From assembly GCF_030246945.1 (NCBI RefSeq), contig NZ_CP126742.1, positions 1,054,001-1,118,000 of the forward strand: 64,000 nt of DNA, in the 5' to 3' direction. Below, in pieces: positions 1-8,314 of the stretch (position 1 is its first letter; the number at the start of each line of letters is the position of its first letter). The position numbers and the translations under genes are program-made. The notes beneath the pieces were generated by a model. The model was not told where the DNA came from. It searched no databases and saw only the letters and a program-made list of their open reading frames with translations. This DNA comes from Microbacterium sp. zg-Y1090 (GTDB lineage: Bacteria; Actinomycetota; Actinomycetes; Actinomycetales; Microbacteriaceae).

Positions 1-143
1 ATGCCGCTGCGCAGCTTCAGCCGCTTCAGCGACGGCGCGAGGCGCGCTTCGATGTCGTCCGAGGTGGTCACCCGACCGGGCAACACGCTCGCGACGGACA
101 GCAGCGCGACGTTCTCGAAGCGGGCGGTGGCATTGCCGGGCAC
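1..143 (-). CDS. 3-oxoacyl-ACP synthase III (FabH-like), N-terminal part, incomplete
   Basis: Only the first 47 codons are in the window; the gene continues past base 1. The translation opens MPGNATARFENVALLSV and continues with a stretch resembling the N-terminus of thiolase-fold FabH/OleA-type condensing enzymes. No catalytic residue (Cys, His, Asn) is visible because those lie beyond the window edge. The GTG start at 143 is favoured by a strong ribosome-binding site (GAGGAGG, about 148-155 on the complement). The upstream stretch holds a dyad-rich operator-like cluster. Family assignment rests on N-terminal resemblance only, so fatty-acid versus specialised (OleA-type) condensation cannot be told. 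Confidence 0.6.
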   Translation of the reverse strand, partial: MPGNATARFENVALLSVASVLPGRVTTSDDIEARLAPSLKRLKLRSG

Positions 144-230
144 AGATCCTCCTCGTGGAGGCGCGTCGTCCTCCCTATAGCGTTGTACCCCACCGCGCCC
201 CTGTGTTCCCGGGGTTGCGCTCCGCGCATT

Positions 231-299
231 CGCCTGCTCACGCTCTGCGTTCCGTGAGTTCCTGCTCACACAGCAGTCGCGTGTGAGCGGCAACTCACA
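231..299. promoter_or_regulatory. dyad-rich operator-like cluster upstream of the FabH-like gene
   Basis: Several copies of a GCTCAC/GTGAGC-type half-site occur within 70 bp. The clearest dyads are CTCACAC (265-271) facing GTGTGAG (281-287) and TGTGAG (282-287) facing CTCACA (294-299); CCTGCTCAC also occurs twice as a direct repeat near 233 and 261. The spacing of the second dyad (6 nt between hexamers) differs from a CRP/GlxR site. The cluster lies 90-160 bp upstream of the minus-strand FabH-like start. Which protein binds is unknown. Confidence 0.35.
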
Positions 300-322
300 T
301 GCGCGAAAGAGAAGACGTCTGC

Positions 323-355
323 GAGGATGCCGCCGCCGGCCGCGGCGGCATCCTC
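323..355. terminator. strong GC-rich hairpin between convergent/divergent genes
   Basis: GAGGATGCCGCCGC and its reverse complement form a 14-bp stem with a 5-nt loop. It lies downstream of the minus-strand cupin gene (which ends at 481). There is no clear U-run, so it may act as a factor-assisted or bidirectional terminator. The rest of 144-480 shows no credible gene. Confidence 0.45.
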
Positions 356-480
356 AGACCGCGGTCACGCGCCGGTGCACCATCCGCACCACAGTTGCAC
401 CAATCGGATGCGAGGGCGGCTCGAATGCCGAAGAGCGGGAGAAGCTCGTCCTGTCGCTCGCCCGACCGATCCGGGGGTTG

Positions 481-909
481 CTACCAGGGCATCGGTCGGT
501 CGGCGTCGCGTGAACTGTCGTTCGGCATGTGCGGCAGGGGTTCCCCGCCGGCCCTGATGCACAGCCAGCGCAGCTCGGTCGGGCTGTCCGGCCACGCGCG
601 CCAGGTACGCCACACGTTCTGCCCGACGCGGACCGCGGTGCCAGGATGCACGTCGATCACGTCGTCGTCGAGGCCCATCTGCCCCTCGCCTTCGAGGAAC
701 ACGTACAGTTCCTCGACCTGCGTGTGCGTGTGCCAGTAGCCCGCTTCTTCGCCGGGCAGCAGCGCATTGGCGGACAAGCCGATGTACTGCATGGTCAACT
801 CGTGGTCGACGATGCGCCTGCCGTCGCGCGAACGGGCGGGGGCGAAGCCGCCGAAGTGCTGCCGCCACTGGTCGAGCGGGCCGATCTGCGTCACCTCGTA
901 GGGGCTCAC
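481..909 (-). CDS. cupin-domain protein
   Basis: A 142-residue single-domain cupin of unknown substrate. The first cupin metal motif is visible as H-T-H-x4-EEL followed by a V-F-L-E-G-E-G strand; the second motif is degenerate, with Trp where His is usual (RVGQNVWRTW). The GTG start at 909 overlaps the stop of the upstream PNPOx-like gene in GTGA, so the two are probably translationally coupled. GAAGGGATG upstream can serve as ribosome-binding site. A second, unrelated cupin occurs at 62122. Role unknown; such proteins are often small-molecule isomerases, dioxygenase-like enzymes or sensors. Confidence 0.8.
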   Translation of the reverse strand: MSPYEVTQIGPLDQWRQHFGGFAPARSRDGRRIVDHELTMQYIGLSANALLPGEEAGYWHTHTQVEELYVFLEGEGQMGLDDDVIDVHPGTAVRVGQNVWRTWRAWPDSPTELRWLCIRAGGEPLPHMPNDSSRDADRPMPW

Positions 910-1505
910 GATGGCATCCCTTCTTCCCTGCCGCTGCTGCTGCCGCCGCCGCTGCGGGTGCGGCGCCAGGCTTCTCCGTCGCGCTCGTACACGACGCGGG
1001 TGTGATTGCGGTCGAGTGATCCCTGCCAGAACTCGACCCGCTGCGGCGCGATGCGCCACAGCATCCAGTCGTCCGCCGCAACGCCCGCCCGTGCCTCCGC
1101 CGACCGGGCGGCAAGGTCGGCCGCGACCTCGGCACCGGTCGCTTCGCGGACGTTTCCGCGCACGCGCACGGCGCGCACGAGCGGCTGCCACCAGAAGTTC
1201 AGCGCGGCGGCGGGATGCGCGGCCAGCTGCGTGCCCTTCACCGATGATCGTGGGCCCGCCACCGCCCAGCCGTGATCATCGACGTCCTTGAGGATCAGCG
1301 TGCGGGCGTCGGGCAGACCGTCGGCGTCGACGGTCGCCAGCGTGGCTGCATGCGGCTCGGGCACTCCCGAGTCGACAGCCTCGCGCAGCCAGGCGGTGAA
1401 GAGCTGCTCCGGGTCATCAGGAAGCGCGGAAAGATCGAACGGGGGAGGCGACCCGGTGAGCGACGGCAGCGAGCGCAGCCACTCCGCGATCGACGAGGAC
1501 TCCAT
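906..1505 (-). CDS. pyridoxamine 5'-phosphate oxidase-like FMN protein
   Basis: A 199-residue split-barrel flavoprotein of the PdxH family, which would oxidise PNP/PMP to pyridoxal 5'-phosphate. The FMN-binding segment (ATLATVDADGLPDARTLILK) and the C-terminal dimerisation signature (RVEFWQGSLDRNHTRVVY) match PdxH well. The usual C-terminal R-L-x-P ending is replaced by a Gly/Ser-rich tail (TRSGGGSSSGREEGMPS) encoded by simple GGC/AGC triplets. The ATG at 1505 is preceded by CAGGAT and 6 nt, the leaderless arrangement common here, and the protein starts MESSSIAEW. It overlaps the downstream cupin gene by 4 nt. Likely PdxH or a paralogue with altered C-terminus. Confidence 0.8.
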   Translation of the reverse strand: MESSSIAEWLRSLPSLTGSPPPFDLSALPDDPEQLFTAWLREAVDSGVPEPHAATLATVDADGLPDARTLILKDVDDHGWAVAGPRSSVKGTQLAAHPAAALNFWWQPLVRAVRVRGNVREATGAEVAADLAARSAEARAGVAADDWMLWRIAPQRVEFWQGSLDRNHTRVVYERDGEAWRRTRSGGGSSSGREEGMPS

Positions 1506-1658
1506 GCGCCCATCCTGGCGGGCCGCCCGCGCGAGGGGAACCCGCGGCATCATCGTCGCCTCGGCCGATCACGATCAGGCGGTGGATGCCGGGCCTCAAG
1601 ATCCGCCACCACTCGGCCCGTCGCGCGGCTGTCGCTGAGCGACGGTCTTGCCTGCGGC

Positions 1659-2414
1659 TCAGCCGGCGGCGAGGGCGGCGGACCAGACGTCTTCGTGCGT
1701 CTGCACGTACGGGATGACCGCGTGCCAGTGTTCGCCGTGCCCGGCCGTGAACATCGATGCCCACGGCTCCGCGCCCGTGCGGTGCGACGACTGCAGCAGG
1801 TCGTACATCGCGGCGGTGCGTCGGGCCATCTCCGCGGGCAGGTCGCTGCGCAGTCGTGCGTCCGCGCCGTATCCGTCCACGAAGGCGGCCAGATCGCGCG
1901 CCGACTCCTCCGGCGTACGGTCCGGGTCGTTCAGGGTGAACGACTGGGCGGCGTAGGCGAGGTCCCACAGCCGGGTGCTGGGCGCGGCGGCATCCCAGTC
2001 GATGAACACCCATCGCTCGCCGATGAGCAGATTCCAGGGGGCGAGATCGTTGTGGCACACGAGGTCGTCGCCGGGCGCAGGGATCGCCGTCTGCCAGACC
2101 GCACCGGGCTCGGGCGTATAGCCGGCGCTCGCGTCGTGGATGGCGCGGACGAGCGCGCCGACCCGGTGCAGCTCGGCAGGGGAGAGCGGGCCGACCTCGA
2201 TCGCGAGCCGGCCAGGCACGAACTCCTGCATCTGTCGCCCCTGCTCGTCGCGGCCGAGCGGCGCGGGCGCATCCACGCCGACTGCGCGCAGCGCCTCGAC
2301 GTACCGGGTGACGCTCGGGGTCGACGCCGTCCACGGCTTGCGAACGGTGTCACCCACCCGCACCACGCCGTTGCCGCTCGCGTTTCCGCCGGCGAGGGTC
2401 TGCTCTTCGATCAC
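1659..2414 (-). CDS. aminoglycoside phosphotransferase (APH)-family kinase-like protein
   Basis: A 251-residue protein with the APH fold: catalytic loop HNDLAPWNLL near residue 140 and the metal-binding IDWD about 18 residues later. The family phosphorylates small alcohols, aminoglycosides or choline-like substrates; nothing here fixes the substrate, so resistance should not be assumed. The start is GTG at 2414, overlapping the stop of the P-type ATPase gene in GTGA, which implies translational coupling. Codon use is like the neighbours. Confidence 0.8.
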   Translation of the reverse strand: MIEEQTLAGGNASGNGVVRVGDTVRKPWTASTPSVTRYVEALRAVGVDAPAPLGRDEQGRQMQEFVPGRLAIEVGPLSPAELHRVGALVRAIHDASAGYTPEPGAVWQTAIPAPGDDLVCHNDLAPWNLLIGERWVFIDWDAAAPSTRLWDLAYAAQSFTLNDPDRTPEESARDLAAFVDGYGADARLRSDLPAEMARRTAAMYDLLQSSHRTGAEPWASMFTAGHGEHWHAVIPYVQTHEDVWSAALAAG

Positions 2415-4792
2415 TCGTGGAGACTATCCGCTACGCGAGGGCTCTCGAGCACACGGCGCTGCACGAGGCGCACCACCGCGATGAGCACGGCGCCGACGCC
2501 GACGGTGACGGCCACCGCCGTCACCGTCGTGGGGCTGAGCGCGACGAGTTCGAAGAAGTCGCGCGAGATCGGCACCAGGTACATGAGCGCCAGGCCGCCG
2601 ATCATGGCGGCGACGATGCCCACCGTGACGAACGTGAGCGGTCGCGCCAGCACGGCGAGGATCCAGAGCCCCAGCATGCCGAGCACGAGCGTCGCGCCGG
2701 CGCGCACCTCGACCTCGGGGACGCCTCTGCCGTCGAGCACGCGCGCGTATACGGCGATGCCCGCCGCGACGACCACGCCCGCCGGCACGGCGAACGACAG
2801 CGACCGCCGCAGGAACCCGGGGACGTAGCGGCGCGTGTTCGGGATGAGCGCGAGGAAGAACGCCGGGATGCCGATCGTCAGCCCGTCGGTCAGCGACAGC
2901 TGCCGGGGGAGGAACGGGAAGGGGAGGAACAGCACCCCGAACGTGATCGCGAGCACCGTGGCGTAGGCGGTCTTGGTGAGGAACAGCATCGACACCCGCT
3001 CGATGTTCGCGATGACCTGCCGACCCTCGGCGACCACCGACGGCAGGTGCGAGAACTTCCCGTCCAGCAGCACGAGGCGCGCGACGGCCTTGGTGGCGGC
3101 GGAGCCGGAGTTCATCGCGACGCCGATATCGGCCTCTTTGATGGCGAGGGCGTCGTTGACCCCGTCGCCGGTCATCGCGACGGTGTGGCCCGCCGACTTC
3201 AGTGCGACCACCATGCGCTGCTTCTGATCCGGGGTGACCCGCCCGAACACCACGTTCTCCTCCAGCACACGGGCGAGCGCCGCGTCGTCGTCGGGGAGTT
3301 CGCGGGCATCGAAACCGTGCGGGGCATGGAGCCCTACGTCACGCGCGATGGCGGCGACGGTTTGCGGGTTGTCGCCGGAGATGATGCGCACCGCGACGTC
3401 CTGCGCGGCGAAGTAGGCCAGCGTCTGCGCGGCATCCGGCCGGATGCGCTCGCGGAAGGTCAGCAGCGCCACGGGAACCGCGTCGCCGGGCACCGTCTCA
3501 CCGCCAGTCGGGGTGCCGCGCGCGAGCACGAGGGTGCGGCGCCCCTGCGCGGCCAGCACGGCGGCCCGGCTCGCCATATGGGCGACCGGCGAGGCGGCCG
3601 GCGCGGCGCCGGGGAAGACCAGCTCGGGCGCGCCCATCACCCACATGCCGTCGTCGAAGGTGACGGCGCTCCACTTGCGGGCCGACGAGAAGGGCACGGT
3701 GGCGATCGGCGGTGTCCGGGGCGGGTCGGGAAAGGCCGGGGCGAGGCTGCGCGCGGTCGCGTTGGCGGCAGGGTCGGCGGCGAACCAGGCGAGCACCTGC
3801 TTCCATCCGGCGACGTCGGCGAGTTCGTGCGCCGCGTCGAACACGACGTCGCCCTGGGTGAGCGTGCCGGTCTTGTCGAGGCAAATGACGTCGACGCGGG
3901 CAAGCCCCTCCACCGCGGCGAGCTCCTGCACGAGCACCTGGCGCCCGGCCAGCCGCACCGCGCCGACCGCGAAGGCGATGCTCGTCATGAGCACCAGCCC
4001 GAGCGGAATCATCGCGATGACCGCCGCGATCGACGAGGTCGCCGCCTCGCGCCACGCGCCGGTTCGCCACGCCTCCGCCCAGCCGCCCTGCACGTCCATC
4101 TGCGCGTTGAGCACGAGCAGGGCAACCGGGAAGATGATCCACGTCACCCACCGCAGCACCCGGTCGATCGACGAACGCAACTCGGATGCCACGAGGGAGA
4201 ATCGCTTCGCCTGCGCGGTCAGCGAGTGGGCGAACGACTCCGCGCCCACCCGGTCGACGCGCGCCAGGCCGGACCCCTCGACCACGACCGAGCCCGACAG
4301 CACCCGGTCGCCCGGGCCCTTGTCGACGGGCTCGGACTCGCCGGTCAGCAGCGACTCGTCCACCTGCAGGTCGCGCGCCTCGGACACCTCCGCGTCGGCG
4401 GGGATCTCGTCGCCCGCTCGCAGCACCAGCACGTCGTCGAGCACGACGTCGGCGACGGCGATCGTCGTCTCCTCGCCGTCGCGGTGCACGCGCGCGTCGG
4501 CGGCGTTGAGCAGCGCGAGCCGGTCAAGCGCCGCCTTCGCACGGAACTCCTGCACGCTGCCGATCACGGTGTTCGCCAGGGCACTCAAGCCGAACAGGGC
4601 GTCCTGCCATCGGCCGATCACGAGCAGCAGGGTGAAACAGCCCAGGACGAGTCCGTTGAAGAGGGTGAAGACGTTGGCGCGGATGATGCTCCACGCGCTG
4701 CGACTGGCCTGCTGCCGGTAGGCGTTGGTCTGACCAGCGGCGATGCGCTGCTGGACCTCCTGCGCGGTGAGGCCCGGGTCGCCATCATCCAT
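2411..4792 (-). CDS. ctpE: P-type cation-transporting ATPase, CtpE-like
   Basis: A 793-residue integral membrane pump. Visible motifs: TGES at 150-153 (actuator), DKTGTLT with the phosphorylated Asp at 306, TGDGVND in the hinge, and about eight to ten hydrophobic segments, including MIPLGLVLMT near 261-270 in place of the CPx motif of heavy-metal pumps. Overall layout and the N-terminal GLTAQEV pattern resemble mycobacterial CtpE, a calcium-uptake P-type ATPase; the ion is inferred, not shown. The ATG at 4792 has a good ribosome-binding site (GGAGG, 6 nt upstream); an upstream extension is open but improbable. The APH-like gene follows with a 4-nt overlap. Confidence 0.85.
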   Translation of the reverse strand: MDDGDPGLTAQEVQQRIAAGQTNAYRQQASRSAWSIIRANVFTLFNGLVLGCFTLLLVIGRWQDALFGLSALANTVIGSVQEFRAKAALDRLALLNAADARVHRDGEETTIAVADVVLDDVLVLRAGDEIPADAEVSEARDLQVDESLLTGESEPVDKGPGDRVLSGSVVVEGSGLARVDRVGAESFAHSLTAQAKRFSLVASELRSSIDRVLRWVTWIIFPVALLVLNAQMDVQGGWAEAWRTGAWREAATSSIAAVIAMIPLGLVLMTSIAFAVGAVRLAGRQVLVQELAAVEGLARVDVICLDKTGTLTQGDVVFDAAHELADVAGWKQVLAWFAADPAANATARSLAPAFPDPPRTPPIATVPFSSARKWSAVTFDDGMWVMGAPELVFPGAAPAASPVAHMASRAAVLAAQGRRTLVLARGTPTGGETVPGDAVPVALLTFRERIRPDAAQTLAYFAAQDVAVRIISGDNPQTVAAIARDVGLHAPHGFDARELPDDDAALARVLEENVVFGRVTPDQKQRMVVALKSAGHTVAMTGDGVNDALAIKEADIGVAMNSGSAATKAVARLVLLDGKFSHLPSVVAEGRQVIANIERVSMLFLTKTAYATVLAITFGVLFLPFPFLPRQLSLTDGLTIGIPAFFLALIPNTRRYVPGFLRRSLSFAVPAGVVVAAGIAVYARVLDGRGVPEVEVRAGATLVLGMLGLWILAVLARPLTFVTVGIVAAMIGGLALMYLVPISRDFFELVALSPTTVTAVAVTVGVGAVLIAVVRLVQRRVLESPRVADSLHE

Positions 4793-4856
4793 GGAGCCTC
4801 CACACGACTGTCGGTACGCGTTCAGAGTAGGCGGGCGGGAGCACGCGCGGGAGGGT

Positions 4857-5003
4857 GGGACGTTTCGGCTCGGGCGGAGGCCGGGTCGTTGAGCGAGCGC
4901 AGCGAGACGAAACGCCCGGTGGGGTGAGGCGTTTCGTCTCGGGCGCGGCGCGCCCTCGCTCAACGACCCGGGGCAGGGGGGGCGCGCTCGCTCAACGACC
5001 GGG
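4857..5003. repeat. REP-like palindromic intergenic repeat cluster
   Basis: The divergent gap between the ATPase and the ABC lipoprotein genes contains inverted and direct copies of one unit: GGTCGTTGAGCGAGCGC followed by GCGAGACGAAACGCCC (about 4884-4916), then the inverted GGCGTTTCGTCTCGGGC (about 4928) and CTCGCTCAACGACCC (about 4955-4969), then a third partial copy (CTCGCTCAACGACC near 4987-5000), with a diverged copy at 4857. Arms can fold into long hairpins. The position between genes and the coupled inverted copies are typical of REP/BIME elements. Confidence 0.7.
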
Positions 5004-5124
5004 AAATGGTAGACCTCCGGCGGCGGCTACTCAATCACTGCCGTGCCCGAGAAGGGCTGTGCTTGCATGGCCTCGGCGTCACCACCGCGGGGCGCTCCGC
5101 GACGAGGCGGCGGAAGGACGATGG

Positions 5125-6399
5125 ATGTCTGTTTCCACACGATCGGCGAGGCGCCTCGCGCGCGTGATCGGCGCGGGCCTTGCGGTGACGCTCGGAGCCA
5201 CGCTGGCGGCGTGCGCCGCCGGCGACAGCGGCCCCACCGAGATCCGCTTCCACCTGAGCAAGCCTGAGGCGATCCCGTACTTCCGCGAGCTCATCTCGGA
5301 GTACAACGCCTCGCAAGACGACGCGCGCGTCGTCTTCGATACCTCGTCCAACCTGCAGGCCGGGTTCCTGCGGGGCAACCCGCCCGACCTCGGGCTGCTC
5401 AACTACAACATGGAGATGGCCCGCTTCATGGAGCGCGGCGCCCTCAGCGACTTGAGCGACATGCCCGAGGCCGACCGCATCCTCCCCGAGGTGCAGGACC
5501 TCGTCGACCAGTACGCCACCTACCCCGGACGCACGAGCGTGCTGCCGTATTCGGTGATGGCGGCATCCGTCATCTACAACAAGGAGATCTTCGAGCAGCA
5601 GGGGCTCGAGGTGCCGCAGACGTGGGACGAGCTGCGAGCGGTCTGCGACCAGTTGCTGGATGCCGGCATCACGCCCTTCTACGCGACGTTCAAGGATCCG
5701 TGGACGGTGGGACAGGGCTGGTTCGACTACACGGTGGGCGGTTCCGTCGACGTCGCGGACTTCTTCGACCAGATGAACGAGCTGGGAACCGAGGTCGGGC
5801 CCGACTCCGAGGTGTCGTTCGCGACGACGCTCGCGGAGCCCGTCGAGCGGATGACCGAGCTGACCTCCACGTACGTCAACCCGGATGCCGCCAGTCGCGC
5901 GTATGGCGACGGCAACCTCGCCTTCGCGAACGGGGAGGCGGCGATGTACCTGCAGGGGCCGTGGGCGTTCGGGGAGATCGACAAGACCAACGACCAGCTG
6001 CAACTGGGCACGTTTCCGCTGCCCATGACCGACGATCCCGACGACCTGCGGGTGCGCGTCAACATCGACCTGGCGGCGTGGATCCCCGAGGCATCCGCCC
6101 ACAAGGAGGAGGCACGCGACTTCCTGAGCTACCTGTTCCAGAAGGACGTGATGGACGAGTACAACGCGGCGTTCCTCGGGTACGGCACCACCACCGACGC
6201 GGCGCCGGTGACCGACGAGCGGATCATCGGGATGAAGGAGTACTACGACTCCGCGCGGTTCTACCAGGGGCCATCGAAGGCGATCCCGCTGACCATCCCG
6301 ACCGACAACTACATGCAGGGCATCGTGACCGGAGCAGATGCGCAGAACATGCTGCGCACGCTGGACGCCGATTGGGCCCGACTGGCGCTGCGCCAGTAG
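5125..6399 (+). CDS. ABC sugar importer, solute-binding lipoprotein
   Basis: A 424-residue extracellular solute-binding protein (MalE/UgpB type). A twin-Arg-free signal peptide (RRLARVIGAGLAVTLGATLAAC) ends in a lipobox with the lipidated Cys at residue 30, followed by a short Gly/Ser linker and the SBP fold with the family segment AAMYLQGPWAFGEI. The ATG at 5125 follows GGAAGG at a good distance and places the signal peptide at the N-terminus. It is first in an operon with two permeases (6421 and 7362). No ATPase gene and no regulator are adjacent. The sugar is unknown. Confidence 0.88.
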   Translation: MSVSTRSARRLARVIGAGLAVTLGATLAACAAGDSGPTEIRFHLSKPEAIPYFRELISEYNASQDDARVVFDTSSNLQAGFLRGNPPDLGLLNYNMEMARFMERGALSDLSDMPEADRILPEVQDLVDQYATYPGRTSVLPYSVMAASVIYNKEIFEQQGLEVPQTWDELRAVCDQLLDAGITPFYATFKDPWTVGQGWFDYTVGGSVDVADFFDQMNELGTEVGPDSEVSFATTLAEPVERMTELTSTYVNPDAASRAYGDGNLAFANGEAAMYLQGPWAFGEIDKTNDQLQLGTFPLPMTDDPDDLRVRVNIDLAAWIPEASAHKEEARDFLSYLFQKDVMDEYNAAFLGYGTTTDAAPVTDERIIGMKEYYDSARFYQGPSKAIPLTIPTDNYMQGIVTGADAQNMLRTLDADWARLALRQ

Positions 6400-6420
6400 C
6401 CGGGCCGAAAGGGGAGACAG

Positions 6421-7362
6421 ATGGCATCCACGACGGTGACGGCGGGCGCACCGCCCGCGGTCGGCACGCGCGGCCGCAGCGCAGCGGCCGCGAAGCCCCG
6501 CACCCGGCGCAAGGTCGAGGGGGTCTACTACCTCTTCCTGCTGCCGAGCCTCATCCTCTTCACGCTGGCCATCACGCTGCCGGCCGTGATCGGCATCTTC
6601 TTCAGCTTCACCAACTCGATCGGGTTCGGCGACTGGGAGTTCATCGGGCTCATCAACTACCTCGCCGTCTTCAGCGACCCGGCGATCCTGCAGAGCTACC
6701 TGTTCACGTTCTTCTTCGCCATCACGACGGTGATCGTGGTGAATATGCTGGCGTTCCTGCTGGCCGTGGGGCTCACCTCCCGCATCCGGCTGAAGACCGG
6801 GCTGCGCGCGGTGTTCGTCATCCCCATGGTGATCTCGGGCATCATCATCGCCTACGTCTTCAACTTCCTCTTCTCCAACTCCCTGCCGGCCCTCGGCGAG
6901 GCGTGGGGGATCGGATGGCTGAGCCAGAGCATCCTCGCCAACCCGGATCTCGCGTGGCTGGCGATCGTGATCGTCGCCGCCTGGCAGGCGATCCCCGGCA
7001 CGCTGCTGATCTACATCGCGGGTCTGCTCGCGATTCCCGGGGAGGTGTACGAGGCGGCATCCATCGACGGGGCAGGCAAGGGCCAGCAGATGCTGCGCAT
7101 CACGCTGCCGCTCGTGGCCGGGTACGTCGTGATCAACGTGATCCTGGGCTTCAAGAACTTCCTCAACGCCTACGACATCATCGTCGGCCTCACCAACGGC
7201 GGACCGGGCACGGCGACCCGCAGCATCGCGATGACGATCTTCACCGGGTTCTCCGGCGGCGATTACGCCTACCAGATGGCCAACGCCACCCTGTTCTTCC
7301 TCATCGCCGTCGTGCTCTCGCTGCTGCAGCTGCGGCTCACCCGCGGAAGGAACGTGTTCTGA
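6421..7362 (+). CDS. ABC sugar importer permease (MalF/UgpA-type)
   Basis: A 313-residue permease with six predicted membrane spans starting near residue 38. The cytoplasmic EAA loop, which contacts the ATPase, reads EAASIDGAGKGQQMLRITLP near residue 210. It begins 21 nt after the lipoprotein gene with an AAAGGGGAGA ribosome-binding site, and its stop codon shares one base with the ATG of the next permease (TGATG), so the two subunits are coupled. It forms the heteromeric channel with the 7362 product. Confidence 0.88.
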   Translation: MASTTVTAGAPPAVGTRGRSAAAAKPRTRRKVEGVYYLFLLPSLILFTLAITLPAVIGIFFSFTNSIGFGDWEFIGLINYLAVFSDPAILQSYLFTFFFAITTVIVVNMLAFLLAVGLTSRIRLKTGLRAVFVIPMVISGIIIAYVFNFLFSNSLPALGEAWGIGWLSQSILANPDLAWLAIVIVAAWQAIPGTLLIYIAGLLAIPGEVYEAASIDGAGKGQQMLRITLPLVAGYVVINVILGFKNFLNAYDIIVGLTNGGPGTATRSIAMTIFTGFSGGDYAYQMANATLFFLIAVVLSLLQLRLTRGRNVF

Positions 7363-8279
7363 TGTCCTCCACGCAGATCTCCCTCACCGTCGAAGACGTC
7401 AACGCCGAGCGGGTGCTCGACGGGGACGCGCCCCGCAAGAAGGCCGCCCGCCGGCGCGGGGAGCGGTGGAACTGGTCGGGCACCGTCATCCTGATCATCT
7501 GCGCGCTGACGGTGCTGGTGCCGCTCTACGTCACGGTGTCGATGGCGTTCAAAACGCGGTCGCAGGCCGTCGACGGCAATGCGTTCTCGCTGCCGGCGCC
7601 GTTCAGCGTCGACGGGTTCGTCGAGGCGTGGGAGCTGACCGACTTCCCGCGGGCGTTCCTCATCTCGGCGCTCGTGACTGCGTTCACCGTCGCCGGCACG
7701 GTGCTGCTGGCCGCCCTGGCGTCGTTCGCAATCTCACGCAACTGGGACCGCAAGCTCTTCCGGTACTCGTTCTACTACCTGCTGGCGGCGATGTTCCTGC
7801 CGTTCCCGGTGGTGGCGCTGCCGCAGATCCAGTTGACGGGGCTCACCGGGCTCGACAACCCGGTGGGCGTGACGATCCTTCACATCATGTTCCAGCTGAG
7901 CTTCAGCATCCTGCTGTTCACGGCGTTCCTGCGTTCGATCCCGGCGGAGCTCGAGGAGAGCGCCCGCATCGACGGCGCCTCGACGTGGCAGACGTTCTGG
8001 CAGCTGATCTTCCCGCTGCTGGCGCCCATGAGCGCCACGGTCGGCATCTTCGCGTTCCTGGCGTCATGGAACGACTTCATGATGCCGTCGCTCATCATCT
8101 CCGACCCCGCGTCGCAGACGCTGCCGGTGGTGCAGAACATCTTCCAGACCCAGTTCAGCAACAACTACAACGTCGCGTTCGCCTCCTACCTGATGGCGAT
8201 GGCGCCCGCGATCATCGTGTACCTGTTCACCCAGCGCTGGGTGATGGAGGGCGTCACGCAGGGGGCGGTGAAGGGGTAG
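7362..8279 (+). CDS. ABC sugar importer permease (MalG/UgpE-type)
   Basis: A 305-residue permease with six predicted spans; the EAA-type loop reads ESARIDGASTWQTFWQLIFP. The N-terminal 35 residues are cytoplasmic and basic (KKAARRRGERW). The protein ends GVTQGAVKG, and the last 34 bp of the gene (8246-8279) recur exactly at 18935-18968 beyond the neighbouring catabolic island. The gene is last in the 5125-8279 operon; a shared ATPase must be encoded elsewhere. Confidence 0.88.
   Translation: MSSTQISLTVEDVNAERVLDGDAPRKKAARRRGERWNWSGTVILIICALTVLVPLYVTVSMAFKTRSQAVDGNAFSLPAPFSVDGFVEAWELTDFPRAFLISALVTAFTVAGTVLLAALASFAISRNWDRKLFRYSFYYLLAAMFLPFPVVALPQIQLTGLTGLDNPVGVTILHIMFQLSFSILLFTAFLRSIPAELEESARIDGASTWQTFWQLIFPLLAPMSATVGIFAFLASWNDFMMPSLIISDPASQTLPVVQNIFQTQFSNNYNVAFASYLMAMAPAIIVYLFTQRWVMEGVTQGAVKG
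8246..8279 (+). repeat. left copy of the 34-bp island-flanking direct repeat
   Basis: Begins GGAGGGCGTCACGCAG and ends GTGAAGGGGTAG, the 3' end of the permease gene including its stop codon. It is identical at all 34 positions to 18935-18968 in the same orientation. The similarity continues weakly past the stop (both copies reach GGCGCCC 5 nt later). Confidence 0.9.
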
Positions 8280-8314
8280 GGCGGGCGCCCGTGCCGCCGC
8301 AGCGGCGCTTCCGA

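Noticed and set aside
280..300. TGTGA...TCACA as a CRP/GlxR site.
   Set aside because: The spacing between TGTGA and TCACA is 8 nt instead of 6, so it is only listed as an unidentified dyad.
1659..2414. Aminoglycoside resistance determinant.
   Set aside because: Only the general APH fold is supported; the APH superfamily has many metabolic kinases.
2417..4927. An 836-codon open frame on the plus strand opposite the P-type ATPase gene.
   Set aside because: Low-complexity Arg/Glu/Asp/His translation with no motif, exactly antisense to a gene with complete P-type ATPase motifs; a third-position GC artefact. The same applies to frames opposite the helicase-like and nrdE genes.
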